Shown: positions 36,575-49,822, numbered from the stretch's first letter. The stretch: DNA of 64,000 nt from Opisthocomus hoazin (GCF_030867145.1 NC_134434.1:5146001-5210000); one strand, 5' to 3'. Numbers and translations: made by a program. The notes: generated by a model not told the origin, from the sequence alone.

Positions 36575-39500
36575 TGCTGTCTGCCATCCACTCTGTGTGG
36601 GTATCCAAAGCAAGGCTGGCCAGAAGACAGGGAACAACTGCCAGGGAGACTGGGGGAGATAAAGAGCCCTGCCATCTCCATGCCCCAGCCCATGTATTTC
36701 TGAGGAGCAGGACGTTTCTCATGAAGCTTTTCTTCCAGGCAATTGTGATTCTGGTGGAAGGAATCTTCCTCATGTGCTGTTCTTTGAAGAACAGAATGGG
36801 GTGGCCCCAATTTGTAAAAATGAGGACAGTTCACTTATGAAAAACAGAAGAAAAAATCCCAATCTGAACACTGAGATATCTGGACTCTGCAAGGCCACTG
36901 TGGTGGCTTTCAAGGGCTGGAGCACAGTCACCATGTTTTCTGTGAACTGGGCTTCCCTTCACCCTCCTCTCCCCATAGTCCTCACGACCACACAACTGCC
37001 ACTGTGCACTGCTCTCCATTCCCAAGAGGGTAGATAACAGTTCATCATGGCAGACGCCCAGAAAGGTGGATCCAGAAAAGAGAATAGCAGCACCTGACTT
37101 CCAGTAAAACCTCCAGGGACTACTGAAGCAACTCCTCCTCGCAGTGAAAATACTGGGGATTTTTCAGCTTTTGTTCAAACTGCGGTTTTTTTAATGGAAA
37201 TTTTCCTCACAGGAAGGAACATCTGCTCAGCTCCGGTTCTCAGCTTCTCTGCCTGAGATTTGCAAGAGCAGACACCCACCTCCCAAGGCTGCATGTCTGA
37301 TTCACAAGCTCAGTACAAGCCCCAAATTCTGGATAAATGTGTCTTCCAGTTGGCAATTCTCTGCCATTGCTGCTTCCATGTAGCCTGCCTGGATACTTCT
37401 GAGCAGAGCATGCCAACAGTGGGGAGGGGTCAACAGGGACAGGGTTTACTTTGCCTCCTGGCCCACCGAGAGCTCCAAGTTCTGTCTCAGGCATCTCTGC
37501 AGCAGAGGGATGGGGGACATTGCAGGGACAGCCTGGTTGCCATGGTTGGACAATGTTCACCTGGCAGTATCCAGGGAGGAAAATCTTCACATACATGGGG
37601 ATGTTCCATCCTGCTTTGGATGCTGCAACTCAATGCCCAGGCATGGGTCTAGGGGTGGTTTTAGGGAAAACGCAGCTCAGAGTGGCCTCAAAAAGTTCAG
37701 CCGCTGCCATATGAATAACTTTCCATCCTTTCCATAACTGATCTGAATTCTCCTGGCTGGTACTGAATTCATCCATAGGGCTGCAGAGAAAGAAAAGCAG
37801 GGCCATACCCGTGGGTGTTTCCAAAGGCAGAGGGTCCAAAGGCCAGAGCCCCTCTCCTCTTCAGCACAGCTTCAAATCCACCCTGAACCCAACCTCTGTC
37901 CAATGCTTCCGTGCCCTGCTGTGCTTAAATTGCTCTGGGTGACGTGGTGTAGGAGATGTTCTGTCTCATCCGTACCTGTTACAAACCCAACTCCTCTGCA
38001 GAATTTGGCCTTCCCTGACTGCAAAGTAAAATGACACAAAGGTCAAGTTCCCAGTACCAGAGGCAGAATGCTCCTGCTGCTGAGCCGAACCCGTCTGGCA
38101 AAGCAAAGTCCTGTAAAGACTACCATGAACAGGCCCCTGTGTCTGAAACACGCATGGGAAGGTGCTTCGTGCTCATCTCTATGTCCAAATGGAAGTAAAG
38201 ATGCCACAGCAGGGGTCTGTCTGGACAGGGACAGTTGCATATCAAAGGATGCTGCTGAACGATCCCCTTTCTTCTGTTTTTTCAAATCCTTCTCCTCTTG
38301 AAGTCCAAGAGCAATGGCCGTGACCTGGCCACATTGGGAGCTGCCCCCTGGCTTGCAGAGACTTGTGTCAGACATCCTCCCAGCACGTTCCAGTCACATA
38401 GATCTCACCATTGAATTTAAAAATGCCACAGCTGCCACAACAATTAAAAATGCAAACAAGGAAAGCAGCATGCAAGCTAGCGGGAGAGCAGGGATGCATA
38501 TTTATAGCTCCTTATGTAAACCAGATACAATGGAGCCATTTGGAGCTCAAATAGGCTAAGCGTTATCCTCCGTCATGGGATGCCTGGTGCAGACTGCAGA
38601 TCTCAGCCCACCACGTGCCTCCTCAGACTAAGTAAAGAGGGGCACAGCACCACCCCTCCACAGGACACAGCCTGCTCAGGGAAGATGTTGGTCATGGACC
38701 AACACAAGGAGAAGTCAGAGGCTTTACAGTCTGTGGGGGGTTAGAGAGCTGGTAGCAATGGTCAGATACCGGGTCTCATCCTGCTCCACACACAATGAAC
38801 AAGGGGCAAGAGGTTGCCTGAACCCAGCTAGACATTTCTAGGGCTGAAAGAAAGGCTTCTTTGCCCTGCCCTTTCCTGGAAAGCAGGAATTGCTGTTACT
38901 CATCAGCAGGGACCCTGAGGCAAAAACCTGATGACCGAGGTCTAACAGATTCTCACAACTGATAATTTCAAAAGGTCATTGAACTGCTTTTAAAAATGCA
39001 AGCATATGACAAAGGGGTTACTGCTCCCTGAACATCACTGCCTGTTCTCTTCTCATGTGCTGTTGAATTAGATATTAAATCCTTAGATGAGCTAAATGAG
39101 TTGATCATGCTTAATGTTATTACCAGGAGTACCAGAGGAATCAAAGATGATTAGCCACTTGTCATAAAGTCGTAGCTCAGAAGACAGGGACAATTAATTT
39201 GTCCCACTGACCTGCTTTTGGTTTCCATGTGTTTCTCATTGATGTGTTCAAGAAATATAGGAAATAACCAGGAAGAAGCGGAAATCCAAAATGATAAAGC
39301 AGTGTAAACACAGGAGAAAAGCAAGGCTTGGAAGTGACGTTCCAGAAAAGCAGGAAAAGGTAAAGATAGTGTTGACATCAAAAAAGGGGAGCCAGAGAAT
39401 TACCAACCAGCTACTGGTGTTCTCTCCTCACTTGAATTACCCTGTGACTCTAAGCAGCACGTCCCACCAGAGGATGTTCATTGCTTTCTCCCTTGGGAGT

Positions 39501-39769
39501 CACCTTTCCCAGCCAAGACCCTCCAGCAGCACCAGCTCTTGCTTTGGGCCAGGCTGTCTGTCTTCTGGCCACAAACAGGCTTCTCCACAGATCGATGGGG
39601 ATGGAGACCTTGTCCTTCCCCAGTCATGCCTGCTGCTTGCCTTTCCCTCAGTGTTGCCTTCCTCAACACAGCTAATTTCCCAGAGGAGATGGATTGATTC
39701 TCTGCAACCACTATGGATTTAATACATGCTATTTATCACCCATCTTGTCACTCAAATGGAAGAAGTGTG
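36575..39769. other. Non-coding, no gene recognised
   Basis: Begins right after the truncated LTR. Overlapping frames of up to 130 codons on both strands near 37.2-37.8 kb have no domain. Confidence 0.55.
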
Positions 39770-39990
39770 TGCCTACACAATATATATGCAAAAATCTCCA
39801 TTGCATTTAGTTAATCCTCTGATGGTCATCAATAACTGTCAGGGACTTGGAAGTCACCCAGGAAGAATTTTAATAAATAAAATATTTACATAAATATTTT
39901 TTGATTGTTGCCCAGATTCTCACCAGCCGTTCCCATTTAAAATTGTGTCAACCCACAGCAGCTCTCTTGTTTTAATTATGTCAGTCTGCC
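39770..39990. promoter_or_regulatory. Candidate conserved non-coding element
   Basis: An AT-rich island with ATATATGCAAAAATC, TTAGTTAATCC, a TTTTAATAAATAAAATATTTACATAAATATT-type stretch (39869-39900) and TTTTAATTATGTCAG. It has no repeat signature or frame. Confidence 0.22.
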
Positions 39991-42044
39991 AAAGCAGTAG
40001 AAATTGTGCTGGTTACATCAGTCCTGCTGTCTGGGGAAAGGAACACACCAGAGGAAAATCAGTTATCATTCTTCTGATGTAACCGTGTCCTACAAGCGAT
40101 GGTCCCATGAGCTGGCACATGGTTCTGTCTGCTTTCAGAAACATTCAAAGTAGGACCTGGGCTGGGTTGTCCATACCTGGGAGTAAACGGAACATCAACA
40201 CAGTGCAATGCATAGTGGGTTTAGCTTCTCCAGAAAAGCACCTCAGCCTTGTGCAGGGACCGCAGGAGACTTGGATGGCAGCCCCAGAAGCACAGCTGGG
40301 CCAGGGGTCGGAAGGTCCCATGTTTGCTGAAGCCACATCAGGCATCAGGTTAAGAAGGGCGCACTACTCATGCAGATGATTTTTTCTGGCACAAGAGCCT
40401 GGCATAAAGTAGGTCTCTGAGTACAGACCAAAGTCCACCTTACATGCAAAATGGTCCTCTCCAGGACTACAGATGACGTGTGGGTCTCCATCAACTCAGT
40501 GCTCTGGAGCTCATATTGCACAATGTGCTTGCCCCAGCAATGCTAGCGGTGGGGATTTTTGCATCCAACTTCATAAGAAAAATAACTCCATTTTGGCCAA
40601 TTTGATATTTCAAAGCAACATTCCAAATTTTTGCAGAAATCAAGTAGCAACAATTTCACAATTACTTGCTCAAAATCCATTTCTCATCACAAGCCAGTTT
40701 AATTGTTAAAATCTTAAGATCCATGTCATCACACATCTAGTGGCACTTCTTCAGCCCTTGCTTACAGCCACCACCTCTTAAGAACTGCCCCATCAGGAAG
40801 CAGGGAAGACAACTGCCCAACTTGACCCAGGCACTTCATCCATCTCAGTCTGGCCCAGCTGAAAGTTTTCTCCTCATGAGTCATCAGGTGCTGCTGCTTT
40901 ATCAGTCTCCTTTTAATTGTCATTCTTAGACCAGTCCCATTTCTGTGGCACAAATACCTCAGTATAGTTGACTTTCTTAAGTATTGCTCAATATTTCATA
41001 CAGAGACTTCTTAACATCTTATATTATTCCTAACTGATCTCTTTAATCATGAGCAATTCACCAAGAAAGCCTAAAATAGTACCTTTTTCTCCTTATTAGA
41101 AGGAGCGGACCAAAGTTTTGTAGAAAGGAAAGATGAATAATGAGGCTTTGACAAGGATATTTGGACAAGCAAGCACTGAACTTCTGTGAAATGCTCATGC
41201 TCTGGAAACCTTTCTGTGATCTATCAGCAGTTTTCTTCTTACCTGAGCAATGCACAAACTGCAAAGTGCAAGCTAAGATGTAACAGTGTTTTTTTGCAAA
41301 TGCAAGCATGAATCACTTTTTCCTAAATGCTCAACTGGCTCAAGAAGCCATCAGATGTACTTTTGCCTGAGTTTCCACCTGTGAAGGATTTGTGAGCAGC
41401 TGCAGCGTGTCGTTAACAACAATGTGAGACATGGTCCTCTGTAACTTGCTTTTGACACTATCCCCAGCCCAGTGTCAAGCCCTGGCAAGAGCAGCAGGAC
41501 CCATCAGCCCACCCAGCTAAGGGAAAATAGTATCCTTTCTGTTCCCACACCAGATCTTGCTCCATATAATCTCTGTCTAGGTCTATGGGATCCAGAGCTA
41601 TCCAGCTGGCCAGGAATCTACTTTTTCCAAACAAGCACGTGAATAAACTTGCAGAACTGGAAATGTTTGAGCTCTTTTGAGATCACATCACATCAACTCA
41701 CACACACCTTGCAGACGTGCCACCAGCCACTGCCTCTCACTGGCCTAAAAAGGCATCTCCCCAGGACAGGGAGAGGGGATGAAGAGCTGATTCCATCAGT
41801 GCTGCCCCATGGGATTTGTCTGGCACAAAGGAGAAGTCACTGGACACCTGGACAGGCTGCAGCTCCTTTCACCTCAAGTCCTGTCCTGCATTACACAGAG
41901 AAGCTGTAAGAGGACACACAAAGGTCACCAGCATAGGGCAGGGTGTCTGAGATAACTTTGCAAGAGGAAAGAGAAAAAACATCTCCAGGGACTGCAATAA
42001 ATTGCCACCCTCTTCCAAAAAGCTGCTATGAAACACTTGAAAAA
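39991..42044. other. Non-coding, no gene recognised
   Basis: Mixed composition; T/A-richer at 40560-40740 and 40960-41110. Nothing identifiable. Confidence 0.55.
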
Positions 42045-42235
42045 GTGACCTCATTAATTAATGAGATGGGTTAACACTCTCTCCACATACTCTACTTAAT
42101 TGCAATTCTGTCATTCCCAGTGAATTCTTAAAGCCATATTGATTATTCAAATCTCTGTTCAATCAATAAAGCAATAAACCATGTATGCTTAAAAAAGCGA
42201 TTAAAAACATAAATACATGAGACACTTTCAAGAAG
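42045..42235. promoter_or_regulatory. Candidate conserved non-coding element
   Basis: It opens with CTCATTAATTAATGAG, a perfect 16-bp palindrome (42050-42065) containing paired homeodomain cores. CTTAATTGCAATTC, CATATTGATTATTC, CAATCAATAAAGCAATAAACC and GCGATTAAAAAC follow. There is no frame or repeat. Confidence 0.3.
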
Positions 42236-45200
42236 CCACGTCCTTCTGCAGCCCACTTAGCAGCTAAGAGACAGCAATGGGTAAACATGTTTTAAAGGCC
42301 CCACCTAACTGAAGTGGGTAATTGACTCATAAACATATTTTAATCCCTAGTCCATGTACAAAGCATTTCCAAACAGAAATCATCCCAAAGAGTAGTAATG
42401 CTCTCGGTTTTCACTGGGTACTTGCTCCATGCTCTGCACAAATGATAGTCAAGGATGAGCAGGGTAAGAGAGGTAGTGGTCAACAAGTGAGACCATGTGA
42501 GCCTCCTGCCTTGGGGGATAGAATGAGTAGGGGACCAAGGAATCCTGAAGGACAAGTCTACTTGGGAAGGTGCAGAAACATCACAGCACTGTGGCTGAAG
42601 TTTCGTTATTGCAAAAAAGGCAGCTGTGTCCTACTCCATGCCCATGGAGTAGCACATGAAGTAGCCCTAATCAGCCCTTGTTGGAACCACATCTGCTGGA
42701 GTCGAAGGACCAAGCAAGCCCATTCCTCACCCCTGACTATATCTGTCTTGGTCTCAATGTGGCTGATCCTCCTCCAGCTTTGCTTCTGCTTGGCAACAGC
42801 CTCCCTGCACTGAGCATCTGCCGTAGCCTGCAAGGGATCCGTGCAGCCTGTTGCTGCTCCTGTTCTCGTGGGAGCTACGTCGCGCAGCAGTGAGGATGAG
42901 TCAGGGAAACCTCATGTCCTCCCAAGTGTACCTCCATAGCTCCCACCAGTCTGTCATCCTGCCCTATTGATGCTATCACCCTGTAGTTGTGGATCAAAGC
43001 AATCTTCACTCCCCAAGTCCTCCACAGCCCAAGTTCTGATATCCAGCTCCATGATGGTAACTGGTGCTGCTGGAATTTATTATCAGACTGAGGTTACTGG
43101 TGCCTCTGTGGGAGGTAGGACTGGCCCAGTGTGACAGAGGTTTCCCAGCCATGAACCAAGGATCCCAACCCTGACCATGGCTGTACCGATGGAGACCCTG
43201 TCTGTCCACAGCTGAAATATATCATAGCGGTAATCCAGGTTTGAAACTCTCCAGCAAGCAATCCCCAGTTCCCATTTTGGCCAAGCCGTTTTTTCCTTTA
43301 GAGAAACAAATTGTATTAATTTGTACAACACATCACAAATTTGGAGCTAACAGATCCCCAGGGCTTCTAACTAGAAAGGATGCAAGGTAAGGGCTCAAAT
43401 TTTGGGGGAGAGGATGAACAAACATTTCTGGCTTGACGTAGGTTTTTCCTTCTACATTTTTTTTTTTATCGAAAACATTGTGATTTAACAACTACAGGCG
43501 TTGTTGAACATAAATAAATAAATAACGTAGAGAACTGGGACACGCTTAGCTCTGTGATTGCATAAATATTCAAGCTGCCAAAGGAATATAAGATTTCAAA
43601 GGTGCAAAACTAATTACAGAGCTGTTCTGTATCCCCCTGTAGTAATTCAAACATAGAGAACACTTCCCCGTCAGCTGGTAAGGGAACATAGTGCACATCT
43701 GAAATGCCAAACCTGGAAAAGACAGCATCCTGCCACAGCTCAGCATCGGCTCACCTTCACACACACAATCTGCTCCGTTAAATGAAGTGCACAGACTTGA
43801 CCCAGCCCTGGTTCTCCCATGAACAAAGAGCTGGAGCTCAATATCCCCTTCCTGGCACGTTGCCTCTTTCCATTACTTGCAGGCAAATGATACCTTTGCC
43901 TTGTTTCTCCTTGCAACCCCTCTACGGCGTTTGGTGCCATGAGGACAGGCACAACCTTACACTGGTGGTAGACTCATCTCGTGGACCTCTGAGACTTTTC
44001 TGCAATGATGCTGGACTGCTCTTGCCAGACTTTTCTCCTGCAGCCTTGCCTTGCCAGGTTTTCTGACTGGATTCTCCCATGCCATGCACAGCCTGGTTTG
44101 GCACAGGTCTCCCCATCCTTCTGCACAGCTCCCACTCGGTCAGCTGGAGATGACTCTGAAAGCTGGGCAGTGCTGGAGGATGTTTCGGGTCCTCTCATTG
44201 CTCTGCAGATGCTTTATAAAGAAGCCCAATACTCATTCAGGTTTTGCTTCCAGCTCCTTTATCCTGGGATTTGGGGGCTGAAAGCCCTCACCTTCCTGCC
44301 CCATCTCTGCAGCCAGACACCACCAGCTCTGCTTTCTGTTGAGCTACGGCCAGTGCCAGCACAGAGCAGCCAGAGCCAGGCCATCATAGCCCATGCTGGC
44401 CTGAGAGCTGGGGCAGACACCCAACAGCCAGCATGGTTTGAGGGGTGATGAGACTTTCCTTGCCCCCATGAGCAAAACCAAAGATACCTGAAGTATGAAT
44501 GCTCCCTCTCCACTCTGATTAAGACTCTGCAGCTGGTTCAGAATTTAAAACCTGGGCATCCACATGCATCTCCACCACATTGCCATGGAGGACAGTGACT
44601 CCAGAAAACCCTCCCTAAAGTTGCTTCCCAGACAACTTTGGCACCCAGATCCCTTCAACCCAAGAGATCCCTTGGATATCCCTTTTCAGTGGCTGGGGGC
44701 TCCAGGGGCACTGCAGGCCAGCATACTTCCCAGCTGTTTTCACTTGTATCTTCTTTCCTCTTATTTTACAGGTTTTCAGGGCACAGCACACTTAAAACCA
44801 CAGGGTGGGAGGAATGATAGTAAAAAAGCCAAATTGTTCATATTTGCTTTTCAAATCCTTAATGGCAAATAACATTTAGGGACTCCCCCCAGCACCAACT
44901 ATTTGTTGAAACATGGGTTAAAACTGGAAGATTAAGCTGATGATGAGCTTCCCCCACCCTCCACCACACAGACCATGGAGCCATCTGAGCTCCCTTTCAC
45001 ATGGCTTCTATTATGATCATAGCTGAGCATGCTTAACAGACTGCATTTGACCACTGGTCCCTTTTCTGTCTAATAGGCTTATGGAAAACTGTCCCTTTAC
45101 TATCTTGCAATCAAGTTTTTAATTAACCTTTTAGATTTTCCACTGCAGTTTGACTTAAAACATTGGTTTGCTTCATCTCCCTTTTCAGGTTTGGGATTTT

Positions 45201-46880
45201 CCAACAGGAAAATGTGATTTCTGCAATATTGTCTCTACATCCAAGAAACAAACCAGGTCAAAACCCTCCATCCATCTCTGGCCCAAGCTGTGCCATGACA
45301 GGAGACCCGCACAGGGGCTCACTGCTCCCTCCCAGCCTCACACGCTCTGCAGCCCAGGACCCCTACTCAGAATTGCTGAAGCCACAGAGCTTTTCAGGCT
45401 GGGTGTGCTACAGGTGCCAAAGCAGAGCTGCTCCAGCCAGGAATCGATGACCTGCCATGACATTGCTCAGGAAATCAATGCCCCAGACATGCTGAACACG
45501 CTTTACAGCTGCTGCGCATGCCATAGCTGGAGGTTAGGTTTCAGTTGCATCCCAGGGGAGGAACGGGAACTGCAACAGGGGCACTGGCTGCCACCAGGCC
45601 TGCTCAGGGCTCCCTGGTGACTCTTTGGACCATGCAAGCTCTTTTTGCTGTGAGAAACACCTGGGATAGGGATGGTGTGCCCTGGGACACTAGAGATGGG
45701 GATGCTGGTGCAGCACAGGCTCAGTGCGCACAGCAGAGCCCTGTGTATCGTTAAACCCGGTAAAAGCAGTGCCTGTCAGCTGCATCGCAGGTTTTGAGAG
45801 TGGCACTACTGAGGTGAAGGGAAGAGGGTCTGGAAAAAGTTTTTTGGGGTGCAGGTTCATCTGCCAGAGGCCTGGGATGGACCCAGCACTCCTAAGATGC
45901 CAACTTGGATTTCATCTGCCTCTGCACCGCCAGACATACCAGCACCATCCTGGCAGGGCAACAGCACCATCTACTGCTGCACGAACCAGAAACGCTGTGC
46001 AGATCTGCTCCCCGCTCGGCCCAGCAGCACCGTTTTACTGCGCACAGCTCCATCCAGCTGGATGTGACTTCTTCCTTGTCCCGGCCATACCCTGTGAGAG
46101 CTCCACATCCATGGAAGGGGGGTCTCCCCTCCCACCAGAAAGGGCTGCGGCAGGGTAGATGCTTTTGTAGCAGCATAAATATGCTCCCGTTGAGCACAGA
46201 GCTATGGGGAGAGTGGTGGGGGTACCCCATCTCCCACTCCAGATAGGACAGCCAGGAGCAGAGCAGCCTTCCTTTCCTCCCTGCCCATGCACCTCCCAAG
46301 CAGGTCCCTGCTCTCTTCCATGGAACAATGGGAAGGAAAAGCCCTGGTTTCATTTATTTAACCCAGATTAATGGACTTTCTCATGCTATTTATACACAAG
46401 CCACAAGACCCCAGCACCCATCCACCTTCGAGAGAGACCATGTCAACATGGGAGGAGACAGAGGAGGGCAGTGGGTACTGGAGGGGCAGGGAGACCTTCC
46501 ATTCCCAGGGCACACTGCCATGGTGGTGGATACAGCCTCTGTGAGAACATGAGGAGCAAACTCAGGCAGCGTGCAGAGATCTGGTGAACAGCAGCACTAG
46601 GAGCAGGGCGAGGATGATGACCTGGCCACCAGCATGCACCGGCTAGAAGGTGAAAGTCAAACCACAAGCGGGAAAGCAATGGATCAGCCTCCCCACCCAG
46701 CAAAGTGGAGCTGCCGAGTCAGGTTATCTCAGGAGCTTCATGTTGTGGTACCTGTGGCCACCTCCATGACCCAGGAGGCTCTGCTGGCTCACTGGTCCTC
46801 TTGTAACCCTGCTTTGTGGCACATCAGGTGCCCCAGTGCTTTTTCTCTTCCCTGGGCACCTCCTACTTACCCTACCTTAC
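42236..46880. other. Non-coding, no gene recognised
   Basis: GC rises through this block. Frames of 140-160 codons occur on both strands at 43.9-46.4 kb without domains. An AT-rich island with a T11 run lies at about 43440-43620. Confidence 0.5.
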
Positions 46881-46960
46881 ATCCTATCCTATCCTATCCT
46901 ATCCTATCCTATCCTATCCTATCCTATCCTATCCTGTCCTACCCTATCCTACCCTGTCCT
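46881..46960 (+). repeat. (ATCCT)n microsatellite
   Basis: Sixteen consecutive 5-bp units: eleven perfect ATCCT (46881-46935), then five mixed units (GTCCT, ACCCT, ATCCT, ACCCT, GTCCT). Degenerate related words precede it from about 46862. Confidence 0.97.
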
Positions 46961-47951
46961 AGCTCACATCATTGCTCTGCTGAGCCAGCCAGCCCGGACC
47001 AATGCAGGTGACCACAGGCATCTCTGAAAATTCCCGAGCTGCCCATGGTTCTTCAGACACGGCACTCATGACCAAAGTGGGTTGTATTACCTCCCTCCCA
47101 GATAGGTTAACGGTCTGTGGTGGGCTTGGTCAGCACCGGCTGGTGCACTTGCCCTAGGAAGCAAGTTTGGAGGGAGGGGTGAGAAGGAATGGGACTTAGG
47201 TAGGACTCCTGTTTTCATTAGTTGTCACTGTGTAGGGTGGTGACCATACGTCACTGTCCAAAGGGTTTGGCAGTTGAATGAAGTCCTTATTCATCTTTTG
47301 TGCCTGCCAGGGAGCTGGTGACCAGGCCATGATGAGCAATGCAGGGCATATGGTTCCCCAGAGAGGGCTGTGCCCCAGCTGACACTGACCCACGGGGTTA
47401 AATGCTGGCAGCCACCTCACCCCACTGCTGTGCAAAGACATCTCTGCAAGCCGAATCACTGCGGGTTCTCCACCACCCATGCTGCTGAGGTCCTTGGGGC
47501 TCCCTTTGCCGCTGCTGGGGGGAAACCCTGGTGTAACCCCTCCAGCTCCGGCTGCAGGGATGCATCTCCGCAAGCATCACCGCCTGTGGGGAGCTCTGGT
47601 GGGGGGTTCTCTGTCCCTGGTGGGCTCAGGGCCAGCCGGTGTCCCCCGGGAGACCCCAGCGCTGCCGGCAGCATCGCGGTCCCCACCCCATGGCCCCGGG
47701 AGGTGGCAGCAAGTGTCCACGGAGGACGCAGAGAGGCTGGGAGGCTGCAAGATGCCCTGCCCAGCTGCGGAGAGAGGCCAGCAGCCAGGCAAGCTGAGGC
47801 TGGCCTGGGAGGCGGGGGGGGTGAGACCCGGCTGGGGTGGGGAATGCACCCACAGCATCTACATGAGGGGCAGACTGGGAGGGGTTCCCCCTTCATTCAG
47901 CCCATCCAGTCTACGGATGACCCCGTGGGGCAGACCCCAGCCCACGGGACA

Positions 47952-47990
47952 TACCCCAGCCCTGGAGGGATGTACCTCAGCCCTGGAGGG
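47952..47990 (+). repeat. Two-copy 21-bp tandem duplication
   Basis: TACCCCAGCCCTGGAGGG (47952) and TACCTCAGCCCTGGAGGG (47973) are offset by 21 bases. This lies within the GC-rich patch. Confidence 0.9.
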
Positions 47991-48197
47991 GCAGAAGCCA
48001 TCCTTGGTGAATATTTGGCCCCTGGTGCCAAGTTTAAGTTACCGACGTATAAAGGGGGCTCCATGTTCAAAAGGCGCTCCTGCCCATCACCATGCCCAGA
48101 GCCTGTGACCTGGTCCCTGCCTGCTCTCTGCTACCACAGCTCGGTCCTTGGGGCAGGAAGGAGGTGCCAGAGCCCTGCAAGGAGCACGCAGCACTTT

Positions 48198-48210
48198 GGG
48201 GGGGGGGGGG
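48198..48210 (+). repeat. G13 homopolymer
   Basis: Thirteen consecutive G at the end of the GC-rich patch; several long frames run through it. Confidence 0.95.
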
Positions 48211-49314
48211 CTGAAATGAACAGGGCCATGTGATGGGGCAGCTGGCTGAAGTACAGAGCTGGATGCTCCCCAGTGGGGCAGAAGCAGCTCAGTTCAGCTT
48301 AGAAACAGTACAGAAGCAAGGCATGAAATCCTGCTGCAGGTGCTGAAATGAAGCCTTGCCACCTCTGTTTTTTATTTTTTTTACCCCAACTGATCCTTAG
48401 GCCAAATAATCTACCCCCTCTGCATTAGGGAACCCAAATCCACTCAAGTCTCTCAATTCTAGAGAATCTTTTCCTCTGTTCAAATAAGTAGTCCCGGAAC
48501 ACCCTCAAAACACCTGGCTCCTTTGGCTGCTGGTTCCCAGATCAATTGGCAATGGAGCACACTCCTTTACCCCAGGGCTTGGCCGTTGCGCTCAGCTAAC
48601 ACATCCACCTCCCATCAAGAGGCTGAGGACAGACCACAGACTGGTCAATGCTGGGCACATTTCAGCTCTGCCCCTCTCTGCCTCTCTGCCCATGCCCCAG
48701 CCTGAGAGCCCACAGCCCCAGCTGCCGCTTACTGAAGAACTCCATAACCTGTCCCACGGCCACCTACTGCTGGCCAGAGGTCTACACAGAGTTGAGCTGA
48801 AGTACCTCATCCTGATAAACAGCCTCTGGTCTTCCTGCCTGAGCTCTCAGCACCTGGATGAGCTGGTTTCTCCCCACTCTGATCCACAGCCCCTCTGGAC
48901 CCCCTCCTTCCCTTCCAGCCCCATGTGATGCCCTGGGATGCTCTGTGCCCAACCCAGCACCCTTGTGGGGTATGCCTATCCCCATGAGACCTCCACAACT
49001 GCTTGCGCATCCCACCCCATCCCACTCCCTGGCCAGGTCTGTGGTACAGCTTAGGTACTGTTATTTACTGCACCAAACCAACAAAGAGACCTCGGGGACG
49101 GAGGCAGCCCCACCGGCACTGGAACCTTGCCCTGGGCGCCAGTAACATCTGCGTCAAGCTGGATCCCTTCCCTGCAGCAAGTGGATTCACACTGATGTAA
49201 GAGGGTATTGAAGTTTGGCTGGGGGTTCGTGAAGGGAGCCAGTATGCCAGAGCCACCTCCCTCTTCCATACCCCTCCTTGTAATGGACTCAGGATGTTAA
49301 TTAATAGCTAATTG

Positions 49315-49512
49315 CTAATATCTTGCATCCCTCTAATGTCTCGACAAGGAGCCTCAAAGTGCTTTTGCAGAAACTGGCTATGATCCCCTGCTTTAAGAGT
49401 ACAGAAATTGCAGCCCGGAGATGTTTCAGGAACTTGCTGATGATCCAAGCCTGGATCAGCAACAGCCCCCAGTCCCGGATCCCTGCTCCAAGCACCGACC
49501 CACCCTGCCTCT
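49315..49512 (+). mobile_element. Amniote MIR-type SINE relic (MIR1_Amn-like)
   Basis: The order of words matches the common amniote MIR. CTCAAAGTGCTTTTGCAGAAA lies near 49351, then a decayed ATCCCC...TTTAAGAG...AGAAATTGCA segment standing for the fourfold purine core, then CCCAGTCCCGGATCCCTGCTCC near 49468-49489, and a CCACCCTGCCTCTCC end near 49499. It is old and diverged, with no flanking duplication recognisable. Recognition is from memory of the family; a repeat-library search would settle it. Confidence 0.6.
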
Positions 49513-49559
49513 CCTGCCACGCCTCTGGACTGCGTCCCAAACTGTAGCCTTTTATCAAA

Positions 49560-49822
49560 CACTCCCAGGCAAGCTGCCTAGAAGACAGCCTTCCAGGGGC
49601 CCGAGGCAGGGAAACAAAGAGTTAAACAATATACTGATAGGCTGGTGAGCTCATCAGAGCTGGGATACGCTCCATTGTTTATTAGGCTCTTAACAGAGCC
49701 CAGTAGGCAACATCCAGAGGGATGTGGGGCTCGGGGTGAGCCTGGCTGAGGAGAGTGGGACCTTCTGCTGCAGCCTGTCCCACTGCTGGTGGGGTGGGCA
49801 GCCATCCTTCACCACTCACCAG
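49560..49822 (+). other. Candidate upstream (5' untranslated) exon, possibly of PIRT
   Basis: A consensus splice donor, CAG followed by GTAAGT, ends at 49822/49823. It follows about 260 bases of unique sequence, on the same strand as PIRT and about 6.7 kb before its acceptor. This is only an inference from one donor site and the known need for a non-coding first exon. Other donors exist in the interval, for example GTGAGT near 50536. The left edge is arbitrary. Confidence 0.15.

Larger units (their letters stand above)
46961..49314. other. GC-rich patch and flanks, no gene recognised
   Basis: 47.4-48.2 kb is the most GC-rich part of the window and has moderate CpG content. It supports a 287-codon plus-strand frame (47370-48233), but also a 209-codon frame on the same strand and 146- and 125-codon frames on the other. 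It could be a weak CpG island or promoter; no exon is recognised. Confidence 0.5.

Noticed and set aside
36338..36834. Frames encoding long N/S, L or I/V runs
   Set aside because: They are translations of the TTA/ATTACT microsatellite in the LTR.
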